NCBI RefSeq assembly: GCF_963583255.1 | Contig: NC_084805.1 | Span: 5,411,060 to 5,475,059, forward strand | Source of the DNA: Pyrus communis | Taxonomy: Eukaryota; Streptophyta; Magnoliopsida; Rosales; Rosaceae | Length of the DNA stretch: 64,000 nt | Reading direction: 5' to 3' | In this document: positions 11,301 through 21,940 of the stretch, piece after piece | How positions within the stretch are numbered: the first letter of the stretch is position 1 | How the letters are laid out: each line of letters starts with the position of its first letter | Program-made: the position numbers and the translations under genes | The notes under the pieces: generated by a model | Told to the model about the DNA's origin: nothing | The model's database searches: none | Seen by the model: the letters and a program-made list of their open reading frames with translations, nothing else

Positions 11301-12354
11301 GTCAACTCATGAAGAAGGACGCTCCATTCATATGGGATGACGTCTGCTGTATTGCTTTCGAGAGCATAAAACGGTACCTGATAAGCTTACCTGTTTTAGG
11401 AGCACCCATGCTTGGAAAACTGCTCATCCTATACATTGCCACAATGAGGGTTCCATTGAAGCACTCTTGGCATAAGAAAATGATAACCAAAATGAAATAA
11501 CACTCTACTACCTAAGTAGAATTCTCACTGGTGCCGAGCTCAACTACTCACATATCGAGAAAATATGTCTTGCCCTAGTCTTTGCTGTCCAAAAGCTATG
11601 ACACTACATGCATGCTTATACCATCTATTTGGTTATTAAAGTTGACCCGATCAAATACGTCATGTCCAAACTAGTTTTGACAGGACGGCTGACTAAATGG
11701 GTGTTGTTTCTCAATCAGTATGAGATCATCTATGTCCTAGCTAAAGCCATAAAGAGACAATCACTAGCAAACTTCCTTACTGATCATCCAATCCTAGCTA
11801 ATTGGAAAACCTCAAACGACTTGCCTAGTGAAGAGGTGTTCTAGATCGACATATTCCCGACATGTACAATGTTCTTCAATGGATCCACACAAACGGACGG
11901 AGCGGATGAAGGAATATTATTCATATCACCACAAAGACAAGTACTACCCTATTCCTTCCGGTTAAGCGAGCTATGCTCCAACAATGTCGCCTAGTACCAA
12001 GCGTTGTTCCTTGAGCTCCAAATGGCGATCGACATGGAAATCACAACACTAGAAATGTATGGCGACTCCAAACTCAAAATCAATCAACTATTGACTGAAT
12101 ATGAAGTAAGGAAAGATGATCTTGTCCCATACTTTTGGCTAACAACTCAACTACTACAAAAGTTCGAGGCCGTGACGCTAGAACATGTGCCAAGAAAAGG
12201 AAATCATATGGCGAATGCTCTCGCTAACCTAGCCTCAAGTATGAGACTAGAAGAAGACGAAGTTGGGGACATGCCAGTTTGCCAGAGATGCGTGATCCCA
12301 CTTGTTACTAAAAAATACTACTATATGACACAAATATCGTCTCAATACTTCTAG
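11301..12354 (+). pseudogene. RNase H region of gypsy A (RT-linked plus second RNase H)
   Basis: A first RNase H piece covers about 11380-11850 (LNYSHIEKICLALVFAVQKL, then LVLTGRLTKWVLFLNQYEI). A second covers about 11860-12270 (CTMFFNGSTQTDGA, MYGDSKLKINQLLTEYEVRK, EHVPRKGNHMANALANLAS). Two RNase H domains in series are typical of the Tat lineage, whose second copy resembles archaeal/cellular RNase H. Several stops interrupt both. Confidence 0.7.
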
Positions 12355-12359
12355 TCAAC

Positions 12360-13598
12360 ACTGAAGAATTGAGACAGTATTTGATCGATTACTTGGAGCA
12401 TGGAAAGCTTTCAGATGATCGTAGACACCGCTCTGAAATACGTCGACGAGCACCTTGTTTCCTCTACTACAAAGGAGCACTCTACCGACGCTTTTTTTAA
12501 TGAGTACTTCTAAGATGCCTAGGTGAGGAAGAAGCTAATCAAACCATGGAAGAAACACACTCAGGCATATGTGAAGCGCATCAGTCTGGACCAAAGCTAC
12601 ACTTCCAGCTCAAGAGAATGGGTTATTACTAGCCGAGCATGTTGAAGGATTTCCTGGAATACGCCAAAACCTGCCAAGCCTGCCAATTCCACGCCAACTT
12701 CATACATTAACCGCTTGAGCCTTTACACCTTACGGTTGCTTCATAGCCATTTGATGCATGGGGATTAGACGTCGTAAGACAAATCACACCGAAATCATCT
12801 GCAGAAGAAGCCTACATCCTAGCTGCAACAAATTACTTCTCTGAATAGGCTGAAGCAGTACCTCTAAGGGAAGTCAAGAAGGAAACTGTCGTCCGTTTCA
12901 TCAAGGAACACATTATCCACCTATATGTTGTGCCTCGCTACATGATCACCGACAACAGCAAACAGTTCTCCAACCGACTCATTGACGAGCTCTGCGAGAC
13001 ATACAAGTTCAAGCAACACAATTCTTCCATGTATCATGCTCCAACCAACGATCTTGCGGAAACATTCAACAAGACGTTATGCAACCTCCTGAAGAAGGTA
13101 ATCAGCCAAACAAAGAGTGATTGGTACGAAAGAATAAGCGAACCACTTTGGTCATATAGGACGACAAGCTACGCCTTATTCTCTCATATATGGCGTGAAA
13201 GTTGTTCTACTGCTCGAAAGTCAAATCCCCTCACTAAAGATGGTTATACAAGAAGGCTTGATTGAAGAGGAAAACGCAAAGCTACAACTTCAAGAGTTGG
13301 AAACATTCGACGAAATGAGGCTCAAAACTCAACAACACTTGGAATGCTACCAAGCACGGCTATCAAATGCATTCAAGAAAAAGGTCGAATGCCTATTATC
13401 ACAACTAGAGATCTTGTCTTGGCATTACGAAAGCCTATTATCACAACTCACAAGACGAAAAACAAGTTCACGTCAAAATGGGATGGACCTTACGTAATAC
13501 AAGAGGTTTACACCAATGGTGCCTACTTAATCATGGTAGAAAAAGACTTAAAGATCGGCCCCATCAACGGCAGATTCTTGAAGCGCTACTACCCCTAA
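12360..13598 (+). pseudogene. Integrase of gypsy A
   Basis: The zinc-binding H2C2 segment is at about 12565-12705 (CEAHQSGPKLH ... AKTCQACQFH). The catalytic core has an LDVV-type first Asp near 12765, MITDNSKQFSNRLIDEL near 12940 and LAETFNKTLCNLLKK near 13050, giving the D,D,E triad. The C-terminal part (13344-13598) reads WDGPYVIQEVYTNGAYL and NGRFLKRYYP, the usual end of these polyproteins. Stops within the core make it inactive. Confidence 0.75.
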
Positions 13599-13659
13599 AC
13601 CAAACAAGCAAAACTCCTCGCCTGCATGAGCCTAAACTGTACACGGCACAATACTCCTT

Positions 13660-13800
13660 ATTTGCACGAGCCTAAAAGGCGATACTCGACACTTCTTGTT
13701 CACGCGAGTTTAAAAGGCGACACTCAACACTTCTTGTTCGCACGAGTTTAAAAGGAAACACTCAACACTCTTGGCCCACAAAAGTATAAACTGTGTACAG
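13660..13800. repeat. Minisatellite, about 39-bp unit, three copies
   Basis: Copies begin near 13663, 13702 and 13741. Each reads 'cacgag(t/c)(t/c)taaaaggcgacactc(a/g)acactcttg' with small changes. The array lies just after the integrase stop of gypsy A. Confidence 0.6.
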
Positions 13801-13989
13801 CAAAAAATCAAAAAATCAAAAAATCAAAATCAAAATCACCATCAAAACCATAAAAAACAATCCATCACTCATTTGAACTATGTCATGACTTGATCCCTTC
13901 TCAACCGAGGGTATGTAGCCAACTTGAAACTTCAAAACTTCAAGTACAATTACATCACCAACAAAAAAACACAAACACTTTGAAGAATA
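13801..13989. other. Spacer between integrase and the antisense gene of gypsy A
   Basis: Simple 'aaaaatc' repeats lie near 13803-13840. Nothing else was recognised. Confidence 0.35.
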
Positions 13990-16900
13990 AAGAGCTAATT
14001 CAAATGCGAATACTTTATTTCTTTAAAGGAAGAATTTGGCTACAAAGCCTTATTACAAAATGAGTAAAAAAAAACAAAAAAAAAAAGTAAGGCTTAAAGT
14101 ACAAAGAATGGAAGACATTACTTGAAAGCTATGTCCTTAAAACTACTACGACGATTTTCAAGCAAGCCTTCCAAAGTCTTCAAAATCTCCACTTCAATAG
14201 GAGACAAGGTAGGTAACTTCATAGCTATGCTTTTCTCTTGCTCTAGGCATGAAATCTCATCTTAATGTTGAGAAAGTGTAACTTCTTGCTCCTAGAGAAT
14301 ATTTTGAAGTCGTGATGCTTCGACTTCCAACTGCTCTCATTGTCATGCCAACGCTTCTAGACGTGCCTGAACAGAAGCCAAAGAAGTCCATGTGACTTGA
14401 TAATCTTTCAAAGCAGCTTGCTGAGAAGACCGAACTTGGGCAATTGATAAGTCTATTGCCACAAGTTGCTGAGCTCTAACCTTTGGATTCAACTTCTTCA
14501 AAGAAACAACATGCAAAGAAGAATACTCAGTTGAGGTAGCCACAAGTTTGGCAATCTTAACTCTCAAGAGTGAGGTTATCGATCGAAGAAACAAGTTTCG
14601 ATAAGTCTTACTTGAGCAACACAAGGTCTTCCAATAAGCACTTTGAAATCTTCTTCTCAATATGGCTCTTGATATCCATGGTCGCGCGAAGGTTGATGCG
14701 ATGGATAAGCGGCTCAATGCCACTAAGGTTCGGTCCTCTCAGAGAGATCTTAGAGGTAGCTAGCAAAGGTGTTGGACACATGATGCGCCCTTGCATACTT
14801 ACGCTTACACACGGCAAACTTGGGCAACTTGGCCGATTTGTAGCAAGCTCTGCACCAGGCGGATCCCTAATCTCCTTTTCCATGGGTAGACTGCCTCCAA
14901 ATAGCATATTTGTAAAGGAATAAACTCTCATGCTCGTCAAATCAAAAGAATAGGAGTGCCTAGCCTAAAGAAGACAAAGAAAGATGTGAAAAACAAAAGC
15001 TAAACCAATGAAAGCAGAAGAAATCACAAGAAAGAAGGAAATACGTACATCTTTCTCAAGTGACACATGGCCATCAAACTGAGGAGGTCTAAACACTTTA
15101 TTCTTCTTATGACGAAAATTGACATCACTGTCATCCTGAACACCTTCAAATGGTCGCTTATTCAAAACTTTTTGACGCTGCCACAAAACAAGCTCATCTT
15201 CATGCGAGTCAAATTCATCATCCGCCTCTTCAAAAGCATCCAAATGCTGAGAAGATAAACACAGGCGTTGAAGAGCTAAGGCCATAGGTCTATCTTGCGA
15301 AGAAGCCGCACTCGCATAATCGAAAGGTGCTAGTTGCGTAGGAACCGTAAAATAACCCTTTCTTGGGGCATCATTGCGTAAACGAGAATAATTGGTGCCA
15401 CTTGTCGTCCCCAAGTCTTCATTGTGTACCTTTGACCACCAACCTACATAAGCACGGATCACTGGATTGCTCTTGAACTCATCTTTGGCCGACAGGGTGA
15501 TAGAAGTATTTGTGCATGAACAAGTACAAGACTCTCAATGCTTGCTATGTGTTTTCCTTCAGCTTACCTAGCATATGTTGGACAAAACTAAATTGCTTGC
15601 TGAAACGATGAGGGCTATATGGCTGAACAATACATTGATCTCTTTGCCACAAAGAAATATACCCCAAGCAAAGACTTGTAAGATAAGACAAGTCTGAGAA
15701 AAGAAGGTGTTAAACATCTATGAGACCTTGCCGAGCCGAGCCAACCCTTGCTAAATCGTTAATTCTCAAACCTTTATAGCTTCTAAATAATACCTGCGCC
15801 TGCAAATCATCAAGGCTCTTTGCAGAAAACATGCCAGAGTACTTTGTCATCCAAGGCCCCAGTTTGGTCGAAGTTGATGAAGAATGCCCCAACTTGTCTA
15901 AAGTCGACAAAGAAAAATAAATGCCAAAGTACTCACCCAACGTACATATAGTGGCAGAGAAGTACTGCATAACGATCTTCTGTGTTCGCCGAGTTTGAAA
16001 CAACACTCAAGCCATCATAAATATTGGCTAAGACTAGAATAGCAAGGCTGAAAGATTCATCTGCAGTCATCTTGCTAGCCACTTTGAAGACTTCAGGGTG
16101 GATAAAGTTGACGTAGTCTTTGGGGAAAACAAACTTACAAAGCCAACAAGTTAAGAAAAAAGCTAGGTAAGATTCTTCTACGTGCTCTAACGCTACACCA
16201 AGATCCTAAAATGCTTTCAACTCGGCAAGGGCTTGACGCCTAGCTGAACCAATGGCACCTAATGGGTTTGAGTCTCTCTTTGGCTTAGTGGTCTTGTTGC
16301 GGCCATTTTTCTTTGAAGGCTTCTTGTACTTTATGGCACCGCAATACCAAAATCGGATCCATGATGATATCTTCACACCTGACTTACCCTGAGGCTCCTA
16401 GGAAAGCTTATGATACGCTTAAAACAAATAGCGGCAACTCACAAGCAATGATCGGCTGTTGCGATGAGAAAATTCCTCCATGCTAGGAATAACCTCGTCA
16501 TAAAACTTATCCTGGATCGACAAGCCTCATATCTTATAGAGATCCCAAAGTGAAATCGACATCTCCCCTTGTGACATGTGAAATGTGTTGGTCGCTGAAC
16601 GCACAAAGGACGGAAAGAAGGCGATCAAAACTGAACAAAGATGCGTACATAGCGTGAAAAGGGCCCACTTTGGTAAGCACATCTTTGGATTGGCTCAAGA
16701 CATCTTCAAGCCACTCCCAATAAAAATCAGCAAAGACAGCTTCTCCAGTAGTCAACAAGATGCCATTCCAAGTCATAGCTCCGTTACGGATGCAATTACC
16801 AATAAGCTCAAACGAAGCCGGTGGATTGTCACGAACATGGTGCGAATGATTCAAGATAAGAATCCTTGATGTGCATGCCTTCTTCTTCATATTTGGTCGA

Positions 16901-16990
16901 CCAAAATCTATCACCTCCTAAGATACTTCAAAAGACCACGACTTGATATACATCGAGTTGCCTTTCACAGGAAGAACAAGCGCCTTAAGG
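13990..16990 (-). pseudogene. Antisense plant-mobile-domain (PMD) gene inside gypsy A, degenerate
   Basis: On the minus strand, 16914-16534 reads FADFYWEWLEDVLSQSKDVL and YASLFSFDRLLSVLCAFSDQ, then a DVDFTLGSL block. This is the hallmark N-terminal part of the plant mobile domain (aminotransferase-like PMD family). Middle pieces lie at 16140-15710 (FVFPKDYVNFIHPEVFKVAS). A Glu/Asp-rich piece is at 15462-15049 (DDSDVNFRHKKNKVFRPPQF), ending at a good donor (GAT|GTACGT, intron 15048-14965, acceptor TTCTTTAG). The end is a coiled-coil-like stretch at 14940-14340. PMD proteins are plant nuclear proteins linked to silencing and repeatedly found in transposons. Stops and shifts show decay. It occupies the same place and strand as the gene in gypsy B. 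Confidence 0.7.
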
Positions 16991-18219
16991 CCAATCAACG
17001 GCGCACAAAGCTTCAACGTCGTTCCCCTATCTTACGAATCACCTTCCTTTGCAAGAATGGTGATGGTATTGCTCTTAAAGAACTTGAAAAATACCATGGT
17101 TGCAACAAAACAAACAAGACAACATAAGCATAAGAGTGGGGCAGTAAGAAGAAAAAAAAATTACTTCACTAAAGCAAAAGACATGTGAGACAAACCTCGT
17201 GAATGTTGAAGGATGACGATGACAAAATCACAAAAACGAAAAGAAATTAGCCACAAAGCTTAAGTAGCACGGCAAAGAAGGCAGCTACAAGACGGTTCTT
17301 CAAAGCACGTAACAATAGCAAAGAAAATCAAAATGCTACACAATCGCACTACGCAACCCCGCAACGATTACGCAAGCAGTTTCTTGCACTGCACCGCAAC
17401 GTCACCACCGAGGGAAAACTGCGACCAAAAGGCACTACACAGCATAACCCCGCTGCAGTCTTTTGCATAGCCCCACACGGTAAAAAGTGACGCACTGTAA
17501 CAAGCTTCTAGCAGCTACAACTCACGGCAGCAAACAGAGTGCATGGCAAAGATGTGTGGTGATAAGAACACACACCCAATTGTCTTATAAATGAAGGTCA
17601 GTTGCTTCCTAATGCTATAGGGAAGATACATACCAAATAGCAAAAGGAAAATAAAAAAAAGGAAGTCCATTCCAACCAAAAGAATGAAGCAAATTCCAAA
17701 CAAAAAATGGCACGGTGATTTCGGCCACAAAGGGAAAAAAAACATGTTGTTTTTGCAACAAAATTAGCAAAGGAAAAAAAGAAATAAGGAAATGACTTTA
17801 AAATTTCTAAAACATCAAAGGAAAGTACCTTTCCTTGCCAAAATACTAAAGGGAAGCCCTCAAAGGCAATGACAAGTCTTCAAGTTTCCCAAACCAAGAG
17901 GAAAAACACCCCTTGGCCGAAAAAAATGGAAAGGAAAAGGGAAAAAAAAAATGCAAATCCTACTTACCCAAGGACAAGCATTAAATCTTTCCAAAATCTT
18001 GAACGAAATCACTAAAGCTTTCCAACATCTTGAAGGAAATCACCCTCATTACCAAAATTGAAGGAGATTCCTACCTAAGGGAGGAAAAGCAATTTTTTCC
18101 CATACCCATGGGGAAAAAATTCAAGTCCCAAAATACACCAAATGTATTTTGTCAAAAAATTATGGAAAATCAATACGCACAATAAGTATGTGTCAATTTA
18201 TTCATTTTCAAAATTTTCA
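16991..18219. other. Spacer upstream of the antisense gene in gypsy A
   Basis: Non-coding and A-rich. On the minus strand it would hold the antisense gene's leader and promoter. A TATAAAT-like word occurs near 17586, but no firm promoter can be named. The stretch 17640-18170 is dominated by 'aaaggaaa' runs. Confidence 0.35.
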
Positions 18220-18372
18220 TTTAAGATTAAGCCTCTATGACCATTGAAGAAAATTTTCATTTCATTCAAGATTAAGCCTCAATGGCCCTTGAAGAAATGT
18301 TTTGGTCAAGAAATACGCCTTAACGGCCCTTGACAAAATGCATCATTTCCATTCAAGAAATACGCCTCTATG
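18220..18372. repeat. Degenerate tandem repeat, about 45-50 bp, at or before the 3' LTR head
   Basis: Four imperfect copies are built on 'attcaaga(t/a)ta(a/c)gcct(c/t)(a/t)atg(a/g)cccttgaa'. They are absent from the 5' LTR of gypsy A. Confidence 0.5.
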
Positions 18373-18378
18373 ACCCTT

Positions 18379-19212
18379 AAAGGGGAAAAAATCTCCTTAA
18401 AATCAGCAAAGGGGAAAAAATCTCCTTAAAATTAGCAAGGGGCCCAAATTGCTCCCAAAACCAGAAAGAAAGTAAAGCATCTTCACAAAACAAGCAAGAA
18501 TTGAAGATTGCTCACAAAATAAGCAACAAGCCCTATAGATTTCGGCCAAGCAAAGGAAAGTAACTGAAAAGAAAGACACAAAACATGCCTAAATTCTCCC
18601 ATGGATGAATCAAGACACCAATCAAAGCCAAATCCACCCAAAGACATAGCTTTGGAATTCTATAAATACAAGGTCCCAAGACAAGCATAAGTGTCGACAA
18701 TTTCTACATTGAAGGGCTAAAATTCTCACAAAAGGAAAACCTCTGCCAAATCTTTGAAGACTAATATGCTGCCAAAGCTCTCTTCGAAGAACGTACAACC
18801 AAAGCTGAAGCATTCTCTTGAAGAATCAACAAACACTTGTGCCGATTCCTTTTAGATTTTGTTGTAAGCTTAAAACTTGCAACGATGTTTGATTCAAGAT
18901 AAAGTCACCAAGACCCTTGAATCAACAAAATCCCACATCAACATCACCTTTGTCGTAGGTCATATGCAAACCTAGGCGTCAAGACTATCCACGCATTGTT
19001 TCAAGCTCAAAACTTGAAGCAATCATTCAATCGTTCGTCTGAGATCAAGTCATCGCAACCTTTGGATCAACAACTTACACATCTACATTAAATTTGAAGA
19101 CTAAATCAGAGGAAAATTGTAAACAGAGATTGTAACCCTACAAATTCATCAATACAAATCTACTTTGTACACGTGTTCTCGTTTCATTTGTTACAAAATT
19201 TTCGTGTTTACA
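18379..19212 (+). repeat. 3' LTR of gypsy A (part homologous to the 5' LTR)
   Basis: It matches 3013-3793 almost throughout and ends gtgtttaca just before the GTGTA duplication. Its first 60 bp is a local duplication of 'aaaggggaaaaaatctcctt'. The true start, expected to be a TG further left, was not found. Divergence from the 5' LTR is plainly several per cent, in keeping with age. Confidence 0.7.
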
Positions 19213-19379
19213 GTGTACCCAAAGTCGTGCTGGAGAACCAGCTGGGTGCAGGGCTTGGTTTTGGAGAGTTCTATGGATTTGGTTACTTCGAATAAGAGAG
19301 TTGGTGTGGCGTCGTTTTGAGGGTCGAGCTGGGAAAGGAGCTTCGATCTAGGTACTCTGCACAAAAGGTAGAGGCCCAA
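19213..19379 (-). pseudogene. PNGase A gene fragment, upstream half of the split exon
   Basis: The minus-strand frame reads LLFEVTKSIELSKTKPCTQL and then VLQHDFGYT up to the gypsy border. It resumes with YGKAPVF at 2896 on the other side of the insertion. The KTKPC...LVLQHDFGYTYGK block is diagnostic of plant PNGase A. Upstream, at about 19362 (minus), 'cttttgtgcag' may be a relic splice acceptor. Confidence 0.7.
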
Positions 19380-19439
19380 GTTTCATTAAGATTTGAATGA
19401 ATTTGCAAAAAAAAATAGTGGTTAATCTTTCCAAATGCG

Positions 19440-19545
19440 GCGTTGAGCTCCTATCTGGGTATTTGGCTCGGCAACGCGGAGCTTCGCAAGAGTTGCACAC
19501 TTGCACGCCCGACTGGGATTGTTTGGTGTGTGAAGACGAGAAGAA
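19440..19545 (+). pseudogene. Second PNGase A fragment, opposite orientation, in the right MULE arm
   Basis: The plus strand reads GIWLGNAELRKSCT and PTGIVWCVKT, the same region of PNGase A as the left arm (ILGVWLGSVELLR). Two inverted copies of one gene segment inside the two arms show that the gene piece became part of the element's ends. Confidence 0.6.
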
Positions 19546-19841
19546 GATGACCATCATCTTTTTTATTCTTATCCTTTTTTCTAGTTCTTAATTATAAAAA
19601 ATAAAAATTGTTATTTTATTATTTAAATATTTTTTAAATCATATGACAATATTTAATTATATTTGTGGGATCCAGTTAAGTGCCACTTCATCACATAACA
19701 TAATATTTAACAAAGTTATGATGGAAGGACCACATTGATTTGTGACATCCATTTTCAGAGACTACATTGATTGATTTTCAATTTTCAAGGACCATCTTAA
19801 TGGTGTGGGTCAATTTCAAAGACGATTTGTGATAAAAACCC
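19455..19841 (-). repeat. Right long terminal inverted repeat of the MULE
   Basis: Reverse complement of 2388-2775 with substitutions. It ends ...gtgataaaaaccc, followed by the putative duplication TTAAAAAAA. Confidence 0.65.
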
Positions 19842-19850
19842 TTAAAAAAA

Positions 19851-20908
19851 ATTATGAGCCTTTTGTCTATTTACTATTGTTGATTGACTAAACGATCTTA
19901 TCTTTTTAAAGTGGTATGTAACATGAACGATTTCGATTATAAATACGAAATTTTGTGTATTGATCACAAAATATCTTTAGGAGAAAATCCTCCTTGATTT
20001 TAAGGAGCCAAACTATTCTCTTTTTAAAAAAAGTCCTACCAAATATGAATTCAAAGCCTAAAACACAAAAAATGTCTTTTAAGTTTAAAACGTTGAACTC
20101 AAGTAGGATACCAAACAAACCTTTAGTAATCAAAATGGTGGATTCTATATATGCAAACTTTTACTTGTTCTCGAAAATTATAAGATTGTTCAGTTAATGA
20201 TTTTGGCTGCATAAGGAATATAAGAATGTTCTTATATGAATTGTTGTGTTTGTTTGAACTTTCGAATGTTGAATTTACTTAACCGTCCTCTCTCTCACCT
20301 CATTTTTAAAGACACTAGCAATAGATTTAGAAATCATAAAGTTGGATGCAATGCTGCCTTATATGTCCTTGGAAATTTTAAGATGGTTTGGTTGACAGAT
20401 TTTGGTTGCTGAGAATATAAAAATGTTCTTTCAACTTACAAATGCAAAATTTGTAGTGTAATTGAGCAAAATCACTACAAAAAGTATTGAGCTCAGACCT
20501 AAACCACCGAACTGCCAGGAACAAATCGCCCGCTAGTGGTTTGGTTTAGTTTGATTTCTCCTTTCAATTTAAGCTCAAATCAAACCAAACCGTTTTGTTC
20601 AACAAGTTGGTTCAACCACGATTTAGAGGTAAAACGGATATAAACCACGACGGGTACATAAAATCTAAAATACATATTAATAAAACTTTTTTTGTCAACT
20701 AAAAGAGGGTGAAAAGACTATTTAGTCTTCTATCACTACAAAAAATGTAAGAGCGGTAACTTAATTTCACAAAACAGAGTTTTGCTATTTTTTATTGAAA
20801 CCTCACCTACAAGTGATTTTAACATCTCTAATTTTAAAATATTAAAAACTTAAAAAAATAAATAAATAAACCTCTCTCCCTTTCTCCCCATTCCCACGTT
20901 CTCTCTTA
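19851..20908. other. Intergenic DNA with degenerate repeat pieces
   Basis: No gene is supported. The word CACTACAAAAA, the usual tip of CACTA elements, occurs at about 20474 and 20735, but no matching partner was found. The stretch 20177-20250 is loosely repeated at 20378-20440. Confidence 0.35.
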
Positions 20909-21846
20909 TGGTTCATTTACTTACCTGTAATCAAAATAGAAGAAATTGAATTGAGGAGGAGTTAAAATGAGGAAAAGTCAGAATCAGATTTATGTGGAGG
21001 CTGTTTACTTAAATTGACTGGAATCAGAGTAAAATTGAAACTGAATTTATGTACGTTGTTTACTAATTCACCTAAATCGGAATATAAATGAATAGAAGTA
21101 CTAAAATACCCTTTTAATAATAAATTATTTTATGGTCTAATTTTTTCTATTATTTTATATACTAATTAAATTATTCGTATATAATTAAACTTTAATTAGT
21201 TTTATTCATTTTTACCTATGTATTTCATCGTTTATGGTCTCTTTTTTATTAGTAAATAAATTATTTTATAGTCTAATTAATATAAACATTAATTAATTTC
21301 TTATGAAGAGAAAAATAAAAAACAAAAGGATTTGCCAAACTTATATCTTACCGTAGCACTCTCCCTCTCTCTCTCTATATTTCCCACCGTCACACTCTCT
21401 CTATTCCCCCACCGTAAAACTCTTTGTCCAGTGTATCTCATTGCAACTCCTGATAAGGAATTGAAGAACCACCACACCGTAACTCTCTCTCACTTCCAGT
21501 TTCTGATTACAAAATTCTCTAGAGACAAATAGAGAGAGATGGTTGGGAGTGGTTGCAATGGGTATGAGATGTGGCCCTGGGCGGGGGTGGGTGTGGTGGT
21601 GAGGAGATGAAGGGCCATCTCGGAATAATAAAAACCAACTGAGGACACAATTTGGAAAATAAATTCATTTTGATTACCCACTTCTTCCGTAATCCAAATC
21701 CTCCAAAAACAAGAATTGGATTCCAGAATTTGGATGAGACCCACATAAATTTTGATTCTTCCATATTAGGTAAATAAAGAAGTGTCCTGTAATCGGAATT
21801 TAATTCCGAATTTTGATTTTGATTATGGGTACGTAAACGTGCCATT
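20909..21846. mobile_element. Possible non-autonomous DNA transposon
   Basis: The left side reads ...tcatttacttacctgtaatcaaaat. The right side, in reverse complement, reads ...cgtttacgtacccataatcaaaatc. The 'aatcaaaat' and 'ggaatcagatt'-type words recur in both halves. No clear target duplication and no coding domain were seen. Pyrimidine-rich runs lie at 21360-21410. Confidence 0.3.
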
Positions 21847-21940
21847 ACTCTTTTCCTTCCTTTTTTTTTTTTTTCAAATCTCTCTCTCCCTCAATTTAAA
21901 AAACAAAAATAAAAAATTTCATACGCACTATTTTTATTTA

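Larger units (their letters stand above)
2897..19212 (+). mobile_element. Degenerate Ty3/gypsy (Tat-like) LTR retrotransposon A
   Basis: The order is 5' LTR, gag, protease, reverse transcriptase, RNase H (two segments), integrase, then an antisense PMD gene and the 3' LTR. The target duplication is GTGTA at 2892-2896 and 19213-19217. Collapsing the insertion to one GTGTA restores an uninterrupted PNGase A reading frame across the junction, which independently fixes both borders. The coding parts have many stops and frameshifts, so the element is old and inactive. A solo LTR of another family (4997-7452) sits in its gag. Confidence 0.8.
2388..19841. mobile_element. Mutator-like (Pack-MULE type) element, disrupted by nested retroelements
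   Basis: The left end (2388-2775) and right end (19455-19841) are inverted copies of about 390 bp. Outer tips read GAGTTTTTATCACAAA and, in reverse complement, GGGTTTTTATCACAAA. Immediately outside both tips is the same 9-mer TTAAAAAAA (2379-2387 and 19842-19850), which fits the 9-bp duplication of Mutator-like elements. The 9-mer is low complexity, so it is weaker proof than usual. The inner part of both arms holds PNGase A coding pieces. No transposase is visible, so it would be non-autonomous. All DNA from 2897 to 19212 is a later retrotransposon insertion. An alternative is two independent copies of a repeat in opposite orientation. Confidence 0.55.

Noticed and set aside
20474..20745. 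A CACTA transposon bounded by two CACTACAAAAA words.
   Set aside because: The two words are in the same orientation, not inverted, and there is no 3-bp duplication or transposase.
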